A stretch of DNA of 44,104 nt from Pseudoalteromonas sp. Z1A8 (GTDB lineage Bacteria > Pseudomonadota > Gammaproteobacteria > Enterobacterales > Alteromonadaceae): NCBI RefSeq assembly GCF_011378855.1, contig NZ_WTLB01000023.1:1-44104 (forward strand), in the 5' to 3' direction. A program made the position numbers and the translations under genes. This document shows, one piece after another, positions 1 through 7,211 of the stretch (positions within the stretch are counted from its first letter, which is position 1; each line of letters starts with the position of its first letter). Below the pieces are notes generated by a model, which was not told the DNA's origin, did not search any database, and saw nothing but the letters and a program-made list of their open reading frames with translations.

Positions 1-88
1 TAGATATTACTTAGAAAGACTTAAAAAATATTATCAGATATTTTCCAAATTCAGTTAGTTTGTAGTGATACGAATTAACGCCCAAATT

Positions 89-206
89 TGCTTGGTGACA
101 ATAGCGTTTTTGACCCACCTGATTCCATGCCGAACTCAGTAGTGAAACGAAACAGCGCCGATGATAGTGTAGCATTTGCTATGTGAAAGTAGGACATTAC
201 CAGGCT
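89..206 (+). rRNA. rrf: 5S ribosomal RNA
   Basis: The stretch holds the conserved bacterial 5S core: a CCACCTGA...CCATGCCGAACTCAG block followed by AGTGAAACG and CGCCGATG. The 5' TGCTTGG pairs with the 3' CCAGGC end, as in gammaproteobacterial 5S. A rho-independent terminator follows directly, so this is the last gene of an rRNA operon. Bases 1-88 look like the 23S-5S spacer; no 23S sequence was recognised. The exact ends may be off by one or two bases. Confidence 0.95.
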
Positions 207-219
207 TCAAATTGTAGAA

Positions 220-248
220 AGCCCGAATTTAACGATTCGGGCTTTTTT
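220..248 (+). terminator. rRNA operon terminator
   Basis: A stem of AGCCCGAAT and ATTCGGGCT with a six-base loop is followed by a run of T. It lies about 15 bases after the 5S end and would end the ribosomal operon. Confidence 0.9.
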
Positions 249-310
249 ACGTCTGCAGAAAAGTAAAAATAGCACAATTAATGTACACTCATCCAACACC
301 CATCACGTAG

Positions 311-336
311 GTCGGGCGAGCGAAGCGACTCCCGAC
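311..336. repeat. Short intergenic inverted repeat
   Basis: GTCGGG and CCCGAC form a 6 bp inverted repeat around a 14-base centre rich in GCGA. It looks like a small intergenic palindromic element placed between the true 5S terminator and the decayed duplicate. No function can be read from it. Confidence 0.4.
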
Positions 337-371
337 GCTAGAATCACAACAAAATCCCTCAATATCTCAGT

Positions 372-400
372 CGGCCGATATCGTAGCATTTGCTAAGTGA
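372..400 (+). pseudogene. Decayed fragment of 5S rRNA 3' half
   Basis: These bases match the 5S segment at 156-186 with a two-base deletion and few changes, sharing the block GTAGCATTTGCT. The rest of the 5S is missing: the next ~50 bases are unrelated until the duplicated terminator begins. It cannot form a working 5S and looks like the scar of an old duplication or unequal exchange at the end of the rRNA operon. Confidence 0.6.
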
Positions 401-454
401 CTCTCTACCGCTGTGGGCACTAAGCCATTCTACTGCGTAGCGCACCGACTTCAC

Positions 455-502
455 ATTCTAGAAAGCCCGAATCTAATGATTCGGGTTTTTTTACGTCTGC
501 AG
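455..502 (+). terminator. Duplicated copy of the rRNA terminator
   Basis: The 48 bases match 211-258 with four substitutions, including the flanking ACGTCTGCAG. The stem GCCCGAAT/ATTCGGGT (465-486) and the following T run are kept, so it may still stop transcription. It marks the far end of the duplicated segment that also carries the 5S fragment. Confidence 0.75.
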
Positions 503-603
503 GAGAGTAATGTGTGAGTTATTATGATCTATTTAGTTATCAATTAAGCATTCTATGCAATTACATCCTTAATTGAGTAGAGATACCTCTAATAAAGTAC
601 TTA

Positions 604-765
604 ATACCAATTCCAATAAATAGCTGATCTATTTTACTTGCCAAAACAACCCATTTCTTTGTTGTCAATTTCGTAAAGGGAACAACCATTTACATCAATT
701 TACGCCTAGAACTGAATTGTTTTTTCGGCGTAAAATTCAGATCACATACTTAATGGAATTGGTAT
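604..765 (+). repeat. Diverged ~162 bp fold-back element
   Basis: The ends are the perfect 12 bp inverted repeat ATACCAATTCCA / TGGAATTGGTAT, which extends imperfectly to 16 bp. Length, the ATACCAA termini and an internal block (GAACAAC, TACA, AATTT, GCCTAG) match the elements at 24225 and 43958, but most other bases differ. It reads as a distant subfamily of the same non-coding, MITE-like repeat. It ends about 50 bp before the next gene and so may affect its promoter. Confidence 0.6.
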
Positions 766-816
766 AAGAAAGCTGTATTATTACAGGTGTTTTAAAATAA
801 CTATAACGAGAAACAT

Positions 817-1410
817 ATGAAATTATTAACTGCAGCAACTCTAATACTTGCTTCATCGACAGCTTTTGCACGCCCTGCCCCGTTAGTGTCTATTCCTACT
901 CATGATGCCTTTTTTAATAGTGTTGCAGCGCATTGCGGAAAAGCGTTTGAAGGTAAAGTAATGGTAGATAATGCGAAGGGGCCAAGTTCATTTGCAGATA
1001 AAAAACTGGTTATGCATGTACGTAAATGTACAGACAATGAATTACAAGTACCGTTTCATGTAGGGGATGATGCATCACGTACCTGGATCATAACTAAAAC
1101 AGGGAGTGGCTTGAGTTTAAAGCATGATCATCGCCATGAGGATGGTACTGATGACGCATCCACTATGTATGGTGGCCACACGCTTGGTGCAGGTTTTGCG
1201 CAAATGCAGTCGTTTCCTGCAGATCAATACTCTAAAGAGTTATTTGTTACACAAGGGATCGCTCAATCTGTAGGTAATACATGGCAAATGTATATTTACC
1301 CGGAAGTATTTACTTATCGATTAATTCGACAAGGGCGTGAATTTAAAGTGGATTTTGATTTAACTAAACCAATTACTCCACCGGTAGCGCCATGGGGTTA
1401 TGAAAAATAA
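817..1410 (+). CDS. Secreted protein of unknown function
   Basis: The 197-residue product is not recognised. It begins with a typical signal peptide (charged start, hydrophobic core, AFA cleavage motif near residue 18), so it should be exported to the periplasm or beyond. Two cysteines (C40, C71) could form a disulfide. A histidine- and acid-rich patch, KHDHRHEDG at about 102-110, could bind a metal, but this is only an inference. No membrane segment follows the signal peptide. The start has only a weak GAGAAA ribosome site. The gene stands alone, downstream of the fold-back repeat, and converges on the next gene with two bases between stop codons. Confidence 0.85.
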   Translation: MKLLTAATLILASSTAFARPAPLVSIPTHDAFFNSVAAHCGKAFEGKVMVDNAKGPSSFADKKLVMHVRKCTDNELQVPFHVGDDASRTWIITKTGSGLSLKHDHRHEDGTDDASTMYGGHTLGAGFAQMQSFPADQYSKELFVTQGIAQSVGNTWQMYIYPEVFTYRLIRQGREFKVDFDLTKPITPPVAPWGYEK

Positions 1411-1412
1411 GT

Positions 1413-1787
1413 TTACTTTTCTTTTTTCTCGGGTACTTCACATTGCAGTAAAACATTTAATGGGGGTTGGTAAGCTCGTGGTTTAGTTGGAAAACGTTCG
1501 TATTCTTGTACGCCTTCTAGGACCTTTAACATAAAGGTTCTGCCACGACATAACCTATCTGCATGGCGTAGTAAAAACATACTTTGATTAGCGAAGTGTT
1601 TGTAATCGTCTGACTGTATTTCTATTTTATAGTTGTCTTCGCCAATTTTAGTTTGGTAGTAATGTACTTTATTATCAAAGTCGTATGATTTTTCTTTTTC
1701 GACAGTTTCGGCAAATACAGTGCCGACGCTCGAAAGGGCCACCAATACGCTGCCAATAACTAAGCGTGGTGTATTTAATCCTTTCAT
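1413..1787 (-). CDS. Small secreted protein of unknown function
   Basis: This 124-residue protein has a signal peptide ending near VFA (residue 26). The mature part is rich in Tyr, Lys and Glu and holds two cysteines (C80, C116) that may pair after export. AAAGGA lies at a good distance before the ATG. No family was recognised. It is transcribed toward the gene at 817 and away from the TerB-like gene. The end is very charged (VPEKKEK). Confidence 0.8.
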   Translation of the reverse strand: MKGLNTPRLVIGSVLVALSSVGTVFAETVEKEKSYDFDNKVHYYQTKIGEDNYKIEIQSDDYKHFANQSMFLLRHADRLCRGRTFMLKVLEGVQEYERFPTKPRAYQPPLNVLLQCEVPEKKEK

Positions 1788-1886
1788 AAAAATGTATCCT
1801 TTAATTTGCGAACTTAATACCCATTAACTACTCATACAAGTTCGATTTCTTTATCTTTAGTCTAACACCCAAAAAGGGATAATGTG

Positions 1887-2327
1887 ATGTTCAAACAAAT
1901 AAAGCAGCTTTTTGCTGTATTCGATGATCAGGAACCTAGTATAGAGCAGCATGATTTAAAAACAGCAGTTGCAGCATTGCTTATAGAGGTTATGCGTGCT
2001 GATACTAAGCTTGACCATCATGAACAACAAACCCTGACTGTAACCTTAAAAAAATACTTTAATTTAACAGATTCAGAAGTTGAAGAGCTAACCACTAACG
2101 CAGCAAGTAGTTTAGATGGCGCTATTGACTACTTTCAGTTTTCAAAACAAATTAATGAGCATTGTAGTGCAGTTCAGCGCATTGAAATAATAGAGCTACT
2201 ATGGCGTTTGGCCTATGCTGATGGCGAAATAGATCCGCAAGAAGACTACGTAATACGTAAAGTGGCTGGGCTTTTATATGTAACGCATACAGACTTTATC
2301 GCCGCAAAAATAGCGGCGACAAAGTAA
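1887..2327 (+). CDS. TerB-like protein
   Basis: The ~146-residue protein resembles the TerB/DjlA-N helical fold: two similar halves, each with an A-D-x-x-x-D/E acidic motif (MRADTKLDHHEQQ near 37-50 and AYADGEIDPQED near 110-121). TerB proteins bind metals through such acidic residues and are named for tellurite resistance, but lone copies like this have no proven role. It is soluble, without a signal peptide. Two starts are possible, GTG at 1884 or ATG at 1887; both follow AAAAAGGGA. ATG is preferred. There are no other ter genes nearby, so tellurite resistance should not be assumed. Confidence 0.8.
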   Translation: MFKQIKQLFAVFDDQEPSIEQHDLKTAVAALLIEVMRADTKLDHHEQQTLTVTLKKYFNLTDSEVEELTTNAASSLDGAIDYFQFSKQINEHCSAVQRIEIIELLWRLAYADGEIDPQEDYVIRKVAGLLYVTHTDFIAAKIAATK

Positions 2328-2353
2328 TTAGTTATTTGGTAAGGCGTACTAAA

Positions 2354-2920
2354 TTATTTTAATTTACTTGCAACGCTTACTAACTGATGAGCAAGCGCCG
2401 ATACTCGCTCTGCAGTAACAGGTTCATTAATTTGGCCACTTTCATCAAACAACGTGTGTACAGCGGGTACTGCAAGTTGATCGGCAAGTACTAACGATCC
2501 AATGCCGCTTAATATATCACGCACATGATTTAAACCGCGTAATCCACCAAGCCCACCAGGCGATGCTGCATACAAAGCGACCACTTTATTTCGAAAAGCT
2601 GGAACCGCACCTTGCTCTGTACGTGAGGCCCAATCAATCGCATTTTTAAGTGCAGCGGTAATGGAACCGTTGTACTCAGGGCTTGCTAGTAAAATACCAT
2701 CAGCTGCACGTAGTTTATCTTTTAAAAGCTGTACATCGCTTGGTGTACCTTGCGCTTCTATATCTTCGTTAAATAATGGAATATTCAATTCGTTTAGTTT
2801 TATTACTTCTACTTCAGCACCTGTTTGTAGAGCAAAACGCGCTGCTTCATTAATAATTTTTTGATTAAAGCTTTCTTGACGAAGACTTCCTGCTAGGGCG
2901 ATAATTTTTGGTGCTGACAT
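2354..2920 (-). CDS. NAD(P)H-dependent FMN reductase family
   Basis: A 188-residue flavodoxin-fold oxidoreductase of the FMN_red family, which also contains ChrR/YieF quinone and chromate reductases. The N-terminal GSLRQESFNQK loop (11-21) binds FMN phosphate. SPEYNGS (80-86), followed by a conserved LKNAIDW helix, is the family signature. It should be a cytosolic enzyme that moves electrons from NAD(P)H through FMN to quinones or similar acceptors; the true substrate cannot be read. AAAGG precedes the ATG. It diverges from a LysR regulator across a palindrome, so that regulator probably controls it. Confidence 0.9.
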   Translation of the reverse strand: MSAPKIIALAGSLRQESFNQKIINEAARFALQTGAEVEVIKLNELNIPLFNEDIEAQGTPSDVQLLKDKLRAADGILLASPEYNGSITAALKNAIDWASRTEQGAVPAFRNKVVALYAASPGGLGGLRGLNHVRDILSGIGSLVLADQLAVPAVHTLFDESGQINEPVTAERVSALAHQLVSVASKLK

Positions 2921-2999
2921 GTTAGAGACCTTTAAGTGTTTAAGTTTACAGCTCTAATGTAGCAAAATTTTGCTTGTAGAAAACCCCAATAAACGCAAC

Positions 3000-3025
3000 A
3001 CTTATGTGCGTAAATGCACATAAGT
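3000..3025. promoter_or_regulatory. Putative LysR operator palindrome
   Basis: Two perfect 10-base arms, ACTTATGTGC and GCACATAAGT, flank a six-base centre GTAAAT. The site lies 14 bp before the LysR start codon and about 80 bp from the divergent reductase. Position and symmetry suit autorepression plus control of the neighbour. It is a sequence-based inference. Confidence 0.6.
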
Positions 3026-3039
3026 AAAAGGTAATTAGC

Positions 3040-3939
3040 ATGGCGATTAAATTTGAAGATTGGCAAGACGTTAAAGTAGCGTTTGAAGTGGCGCGTTTAG
3101 GTACGTTAACGGCGGCCGCAGAAGAGCTTAATGTGCACCACAGCACAGTGCTTAGACGAATTAATAATCTTGAAAAAAACTTAAATGCACGGCTTTTTCA
3201 TCGTCACGCCCGTGGTTATAAAGTAACTGAAATAGGCACTAAATTATTTACAACAGCACAAACCATTCATAGTTCATTAGAGCAGTTACATAACGATATA
3301 GCAGCGGCCGACAGCACCCTTAGAGGGAGTTTATTACTCACAACGGTAAGTGGCTTTATGGATGTACTTGGTGATGTATGTGAGCAATTTCAGGCGCTAC
3401 ATCCACAGGTGCAGCTTGAGGTTATTTTAGAACAAAAAAGGTTAAGACTTGATCACGGACAAGCGCATATTGCAGTGCGTGCAGGTCCAAGACCTGATGA
3501 GGGAGATTATATTGCTCAACATTTGGCGCAGCTTTCGTCTGGCTTGTATGCTAATAAGCGTTACATTAATAAATATGGAATGCCTAAATTATTAAGTGAT
3601 TTACAACAACATAATTTTGTATCGGGTGTGGCGGGTTTTAATGCCCGCGTGCCTTATTTTGCATGGGCTGATGAACATATTCCTGCATCGCAAATTAAGC
3701 TGCGAGTATCTGAAACCGCAGAAGCGACTCGTGCAATAATTAAAGGGCTAGGCATTGGCGGATTACAGCATGACGTAGCGGCGCAATATTCTGATTTAGT
3801 ACCTATATTACACAGTGAGTTAAGCTGGCCTACCGATGTATGGTTAGTCACGCATCACTTAGTGCATCGCACTGCTAAAGTACAAGCTTTTGCAGGGTTG
3901 TTAAAAACACATTTTAGTAAGTTAGCTGCTAATCAATAG
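3040..3939 (+). CDS. LysR family transcriptional regulator
   Basis: The 299-residue protein has the LysR layout: an N-terminal winged helix-turn-helix (about 5-65, with LGTLTAAAEELNVHHSTVLRR typical of the recognition region), a linker helix, and a C-terminal effector-binding domain from about residue 90. Members bind as tetramers and usually control a divergent gene. Here that is the FMN reductase, and the palindrome at 3000-3025 is a likely operator. AAGG stands before the ATG. The effector is unknown. The C-terminal domain resembles the short-chain-regulator type found beside oxidoreductases. Confidence 0.92.
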   Translation: MAIKFEDWQDVKVAFEVARLGTLTAAAEELNVHHSTVLRRINNLEKNLNARLFHRHARGYKVTEIGTKLFTTAQTIHSSLEQLHNDIAAADSTLRGSLLLTTVSGFMDVLGDVCEQFQALHPQVQLEVILEQKRLRLDHGQAHIAVRAGPRPDEGDYIAQHLAQLSSGLYANKRYINKYGMPKLLSDLQQHNFVSGVAGFNARVPYFAWADEHIPASQIKLRVSETAEATRAIIKGLGIGGLQHDVAAQYSDLVPILHSELSWPTDVWLVTHHLVHRTAKVQAFAGLLKTHFSKLAANQ

Positions 3940-3971
3940 TTTTAGCAGCATTCTAGCTGTGTTTTAAATGA

Positions 3972-5528
3972 TTATAGTGTTTTTTTAATTTCAATCCCTA
4001 AGCGTTTAGCCAAGCGTACTAGGTTAGCTCTATCTAATTCAAGTACTCTTGCTGCTGCTGCCCAGTTGTAGTTATGCTTCTTTAATTGCTCAGTAATTAC
4101 GTTGTATTGCAGCGATTCTACAGCTTGCTTTAAAGGTTGGTTGATTAAGGTGTTGGTTGTACTTTGGCTTGCTACTAAAGAGTTTTGCGGCGCACTAGGT
4201 GTTAAATCACAGTGCTCGCTTGTAATGGTTATTATTGGATTTTGCCATTGGCTTTGTTTTGCTTTTAGGGCGCTGCGGCTAATGACATGTTCAAGCTCGC
4301 GAACGTTACCTGGCCAGTTGTACTGATTAAGCAATACTTGCGCTTCAGGGCTTAATTTTAATTGTTTTATCCCTAATTTACGGGCTGTTTGCTCAATAAA
4401 ATAACCAGCTAAGAGTGTTATGTCGTGCTCGCGTTTACTAAGTGGTGGCACAGTAATAGGGTAGACACTGAGGCGATGGTATAAATCGGCTCTAAAGCGG
4501 CCTTTGGCTACTTCTTCTTTTAAATCTCTATTGGTTGCGGCAACGACGCGCACATCTACGTATTTTGACGTATCTTCACCTACCGTTTGTATTTCGCCAC
4601 TTTGCAGCACTCGTAATAGTTTGCTTTGCATGGCAAGAGGCAGTTCGCCTATTTCATCTAAAAATAACGTGCCACCATCAGCTAACTGAAATTTACCTTG
4701 GCGTGCATTTTGTGCGCCAGTAAAAGCGCCTTTTGCATGACCAAAAAACTCACTTTCGGCAAGGTTCTCAGGAAGTGAAGCACAATTTAAGTGAATAAGC
4801 GGTTGATCTTTTCGAGCTGAATTTAAGTGAATATTACGCGCTACCAGCTCTTTCCCTACTCCTGTTTCTCCTAAAATAAGTACGCTAAAGTTAGATGCTG
4901 CAACAAGTTTAATTTCGTTTTTGAGCGTTTGCATTAGCGGACTTTGACCAATAATTTCGCCACCGTCCCGTGTTAATGCTTCGCGATTTAGCTCTTGCAT
5001 TAATGCACTTGATTGCTGTGCATGCTGTTTGTAATGGGCAAGCTCTAAGGCCGTTTTAAAGTGCGCACTACACAGGGTTTGTAATGTGTTGAGTGTATCA
5101 GCGCTAATATTATTAAATGCATTAGCATTTAGGCTATCAAATGTGAGTACGCCCAGTAGCGCGTTTTTATCATAAAGAGGTAACCCTAAACACGCATGCA
5201 CCGGAATATCGCCGGTTTTGGCCAATAGCAGTCCATCATAGGGATCGGGGAGCGGGCAGTCGTGTGCAAATTGTAGCGCGAGTGTGCTTTTGCAAATAGC
5301 TTCTAGGCGGGGGTGCTCTACTATTTTAAATCGCCTGCCAAGACTGTCGGGCATTAACCCTTTAATTGCCAGTGGTTTTAATTGTTCACCCTGAAGTACT
5401 AATAACGCACTTGCATCACTTGGAATAACCCGTTCAACCGTTGCCAATAATTGCTCAAAGCTATGCTCGTGTAATGTACTTTGTGCGAGCTCTAAAGCGA
5501 CTTGCGTGAGGTTGAATTGCTGATTCAT
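3972..5528 (-). CDS. norR: Nitric-oxide-sensing sigma-54 activator NorR
   Basis: NorR activates sigma-54 promoters when its GAF domain binds NO at a non-haem iron. The order is GAF (about 15-165), AAA+ domain with Walker A GETGVGKE (220-227) and the sigma-54 contact loop GAFTGA (267-272), and a C-terminal Fis-type helix-turn-helix. Counting from the ATG at 5528, residues D95, D98, H111, C113 and D131 line up with the five iron ligands known in E. coli NorR, H111, C113 and D131 with identical numbers. For this reason I prefer this start over an in-frame ATG at 5543, which would place a NorR site inside the coding region. It diverges from the nnrS-hmp genes it should control. The protein is full length (518 residues). 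Confidence 0.95.
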   Translation of the reverse strand: MNQQFNLTQVALELAQSTLHEHSFEQLLATVERVIPSDASALLVLQGEQLKPLAIKGLMPDSLGRRFKIVEHPRLEAICKSTLALQFAHDCPLPDPYDGLLLAKTGDIPVHACLGLPLYDKNALLGVLTFDSLNANAFNNISADTLNTLQTLCSAHFKTALELAHYKQHAQQSSALMQELNREALTRDGGEIIGQSPLMQTLKNEIKLVAASNFSVLILGETGVGKELVARNIHLNSARKDQPLIHLNCASLPENLAESEFFGHAKGAFTGAQNARQGKFQLADGGTLFLDEIGELPLAMQSKLLRVLQSGEIQTVGEDTSKYVDVRVVAATNRDLKEEVAKGRFRADLYHRLSVYPITVPPLSKREHDITLLAGYFIEQTARKLGIKQLKLSPEAQVLLNQYNWPGNVRELEHVISRSALKAKQSQWQNPIITITSEHCDLTPSAPQNSLVASQSTTNTLINQPLKQAVESLQYNVITEQLKKHNYNWAAAARVLELDRANLVRLAKRLGIEIKKTL

Positions 5529-5539
5529 GTCAAAATGAC
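5529..5539. promoter_or_regulatory. NorR binding site (perfect)
   Basis: GTCA-AAA-TGAC is an exact match to the palindromic NorR consensus GTCA-N3-TGAC (core GT-N7-AC). It touches the preferred norR start codon and is about 100 bp upstream of the sigma-54-type promoter, a normal distance for an enhancer-binding activator. It may serve both activation of the divergent operon and control of norR. Confidence 0.7.
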
Positions 5540-5572
5540 CCATACGTGTTTTTATGAATTGATTTATAGTAG

Positions 5573-5583
5573 GTCATAAAGAC
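5573..5583. promoter_or_regulatory. NorR binding site (one mismatch)
   Basis: GTCA-TAA-AGAC keeps the GT-N7-AC core with one change from GTCA-N3-TGAC. Its centre is 44 bp from the perfect site. A weaker half-site, GTCATTGAACT at 5610-5620, could be a third, giving a three-site cluster as found upstream of E. coli norVW. Confidence 0.5.
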
Positions 5584-5636
5584 TCATGTTGTAAAGTGAT
5601 TTCTCTTAAGTCATTGAACTAAATCGATTAAATTTG

Positions 5637-5653
5637 TTGGCACAGTATGTGTA
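5637..5653 (+). promoter_or_regulatory. Sigma-54 promoter
   Basis: TTGGCAC at 5637-5643 is a perfect -24 element. The -12 part is TGTGTA, with GT at 5651-5652 in place of the usual GC, at the correct GG-N10 spacing. It lies about 36 bp before the first gene of the NO operon and downstream of NorR sites, which is the expected arrangement. The -12 deviation lowers certainty. Confidence 0.65.
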
Positions 5654-5688
5654 ATAGCTAAGTAACGTAGTTAGTTACAGAGATCGCC

Positions 5689-5958
5689 ATGAACACACTA
5701 ATGCTGAATAATTTAAATAGTCAAATACAGTTTAGTTCACTATACGAAACAGTATTAATTGCTGCCAATACTGCATTGGCTCTGAGTTTAGTGTGTATTA
5801 CGGCAAGTATTTTAATTAGTTACACGTTTGCTGAATACTTTTCTATGGCGGTGCAAGTATCAGCTCATATTGGCACTATTGTTATTGCTGCTATTTTAAA
5901 AGTAAGTTACGTACTGCGCTGTATTGCACAACATGGCTTAGGGCAGGAGGTACGATAA
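5689..5958 (+). CDS. Small membrane protein of the NO operon
   Basis: An 89-residue protein with two predicted membrane helices (about 22-46 and 55-75), a short amphipathic N-terminus and a basic C-terminal tail. No family was recognised. It is the first gene after the sigma-54-type promoter and NorR sites, and its stop overlaps the nnrS start by one base (TAATG), so it is almost certainly co-translated with nnrS and serves in NO stress. Single cysteines lie in helix 1 (C36) and near the C-terminus (C78). The helix hairpin suggests a partner or accessory to NnrS or a respiratory complex, which is a guess from context. Confidence 0.8.
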   Translation: MNTLMLNNLNSQIQFSSLYETVLIAANTALALSLVCITASILISYTFAEYFSMAVQVSAHIGTIVIAAILKVSYVLRCIAQHGLGQEVR

Positions 5959-7190
5959 TGCGCCCTATAAACTTAACTGAACCAATGGCAGCACGCGTTG
6001 CTATTCATCAAGTATCTCAATGGCCGTTATGGATGCTAGCTTTTAGACCTTTCTTTTTAGGCGGTGGCTTATTGGCATTTTTGTCAGTGGGGTATTGGCT
6101 ACTTATTTTAACAGGCTATGCCAGTTGGCATTTATCAATGCCGGCTACGTTATGGCATGCACACGAAATGCTGTTTGGCTTTGCAGGAGTTGTAGCTGTT
6201 GGCTTTTTGCTTACCGCAGCACAAACTTGGACTGGCGTACCGAGCATAAGTGGCAAAGCCCTTATGTGGCTTACGTTTATATGGCTTGCAGCGCGCTTAG
6301 CCTTTTTTGTGATATTGCCCGATATTGCTCATTTTAATTTATATGGCGTACTTACGTTACAAGTTATTTGGTGGCTAGGCGCTATAGCAGTGCTGGCGAA
6401 TATGTTATTAAAAGCGAGTAGTAAAAGTAACTATCCATTTTTAGCTATTTTAGCTGTGCTATGTACGCTCAATGCACTGTATTTAATACTCGTTATAAAG
6501 CAAAACATGCAGCTTGCACTTGCTGTAGTTGATACTGCAGTGCTGGTAATTACTTTACTAGTTGGCATTGTTGCGGGCCGTGTTTTACCATTTTTTACCG
6601 CTAAAGGTCTTGGTTTAAACAAGCAAGTACGTACTCCTAAAATAGATAAAGCGGTGATGTATTTATCTATTGTGGCTATCACTGTATTTTTTATTAATAA
6701 GTTATTTTTGAACATTATTAATCCTGCGTTAGTTATTGCAATTGTTGCTGCACTTCACTTAATTAGGGCTGGTTTTTGGTGGGACAGCAAGGTATTGAGA
6801 GTACCTTTGTTATGGTCTTTGCATTTTTCGTACCTTACGTTAGGTGTGGGTTTAATGATGGTTGCATTTAGCTTTTATAGTAGTGCAATACAGTTTAAAG
6901 ATGCGCTGCACCTTATCACTATTGGCACAATAGGTATGATGATTTTAGCAATGATGACGCGTGTATCGCATGGTCATACAGGGCGTACACTTACCATTCC
7001 TCATTACATGGCCGTTGCTTTTGCGTTTTTGCTTGTGGCCGCTATTACCCGTTCATTACTCCCATTTATTATTGGGCCTCACCTTGCTTGGCAAATAAGT
7101 GCTTTGCTGTGGTTAGTGGCTTTTTTATTATTTTTAATTCACTGCACACCTATATTAACGCGGCGTCGTGTTGATGGGCGTCGTGGTTAG
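5958..7190 (+). CDS. nnrS: NnrS family membrane haem/copper protein
   Basis: A 410-residue integral membrane protein with about twelve hydrophobic helices. It fits the NnrS family: an N-terminal FRPFFLGGGL motif, WHAHEMLFGF with conserved histidines near residue 70, and TRVSHGHTGR near 335. NnrS binds haem and copper and relieves nitrosative stress by protecting the iron pool from NO-iron complexes. A strong AGGAGG stands before the ATG. In Vibrio cholerae, NorR controls both nnrS and hmpA, which agrees with this operon. It starts inside the stop codon of the small membrane protein and precedes hmp by 21 bp. Confidence 0.95.
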   Translation: MRPINLTEPMAARVAIHQVSQWPLWMLAFRPFFLGGGLLAFLSVGYWLLILTGYASWHLSMPATLWHAHEMLFGFAGVVAVGFLLTAAQTWTGVPSISGKALMWLTFIWLAARLAFFVILPDIAHFNLYGVLTLQVIWWLGAIAVLANMLLKASSKSNYPFLAILAVLCTLNALYLILVIKQNMQLALAVVDTAVLVITLLVGIVAGRVLPFFTAKGLGLNKQVRTPKIDKAVMYLSIVAITVFFINKLFLNIINPALVIAIVAALHLIRAGFWWDSKVLRVPLLWSLHFSYLTLGVGLMMVAFSFYSSAIQFKDALHLITIGTIGMMILAMMTRVSHGHTGRTLTIPHYMAVAFAFLLVAAITRSLLPFIIGPHLAWQISALLWLVAFLLFLIHCTPILTRRRVDGRRG

Positions 7191-7211
7191 TTCATCCATA
7201 GGAAAAAACAT

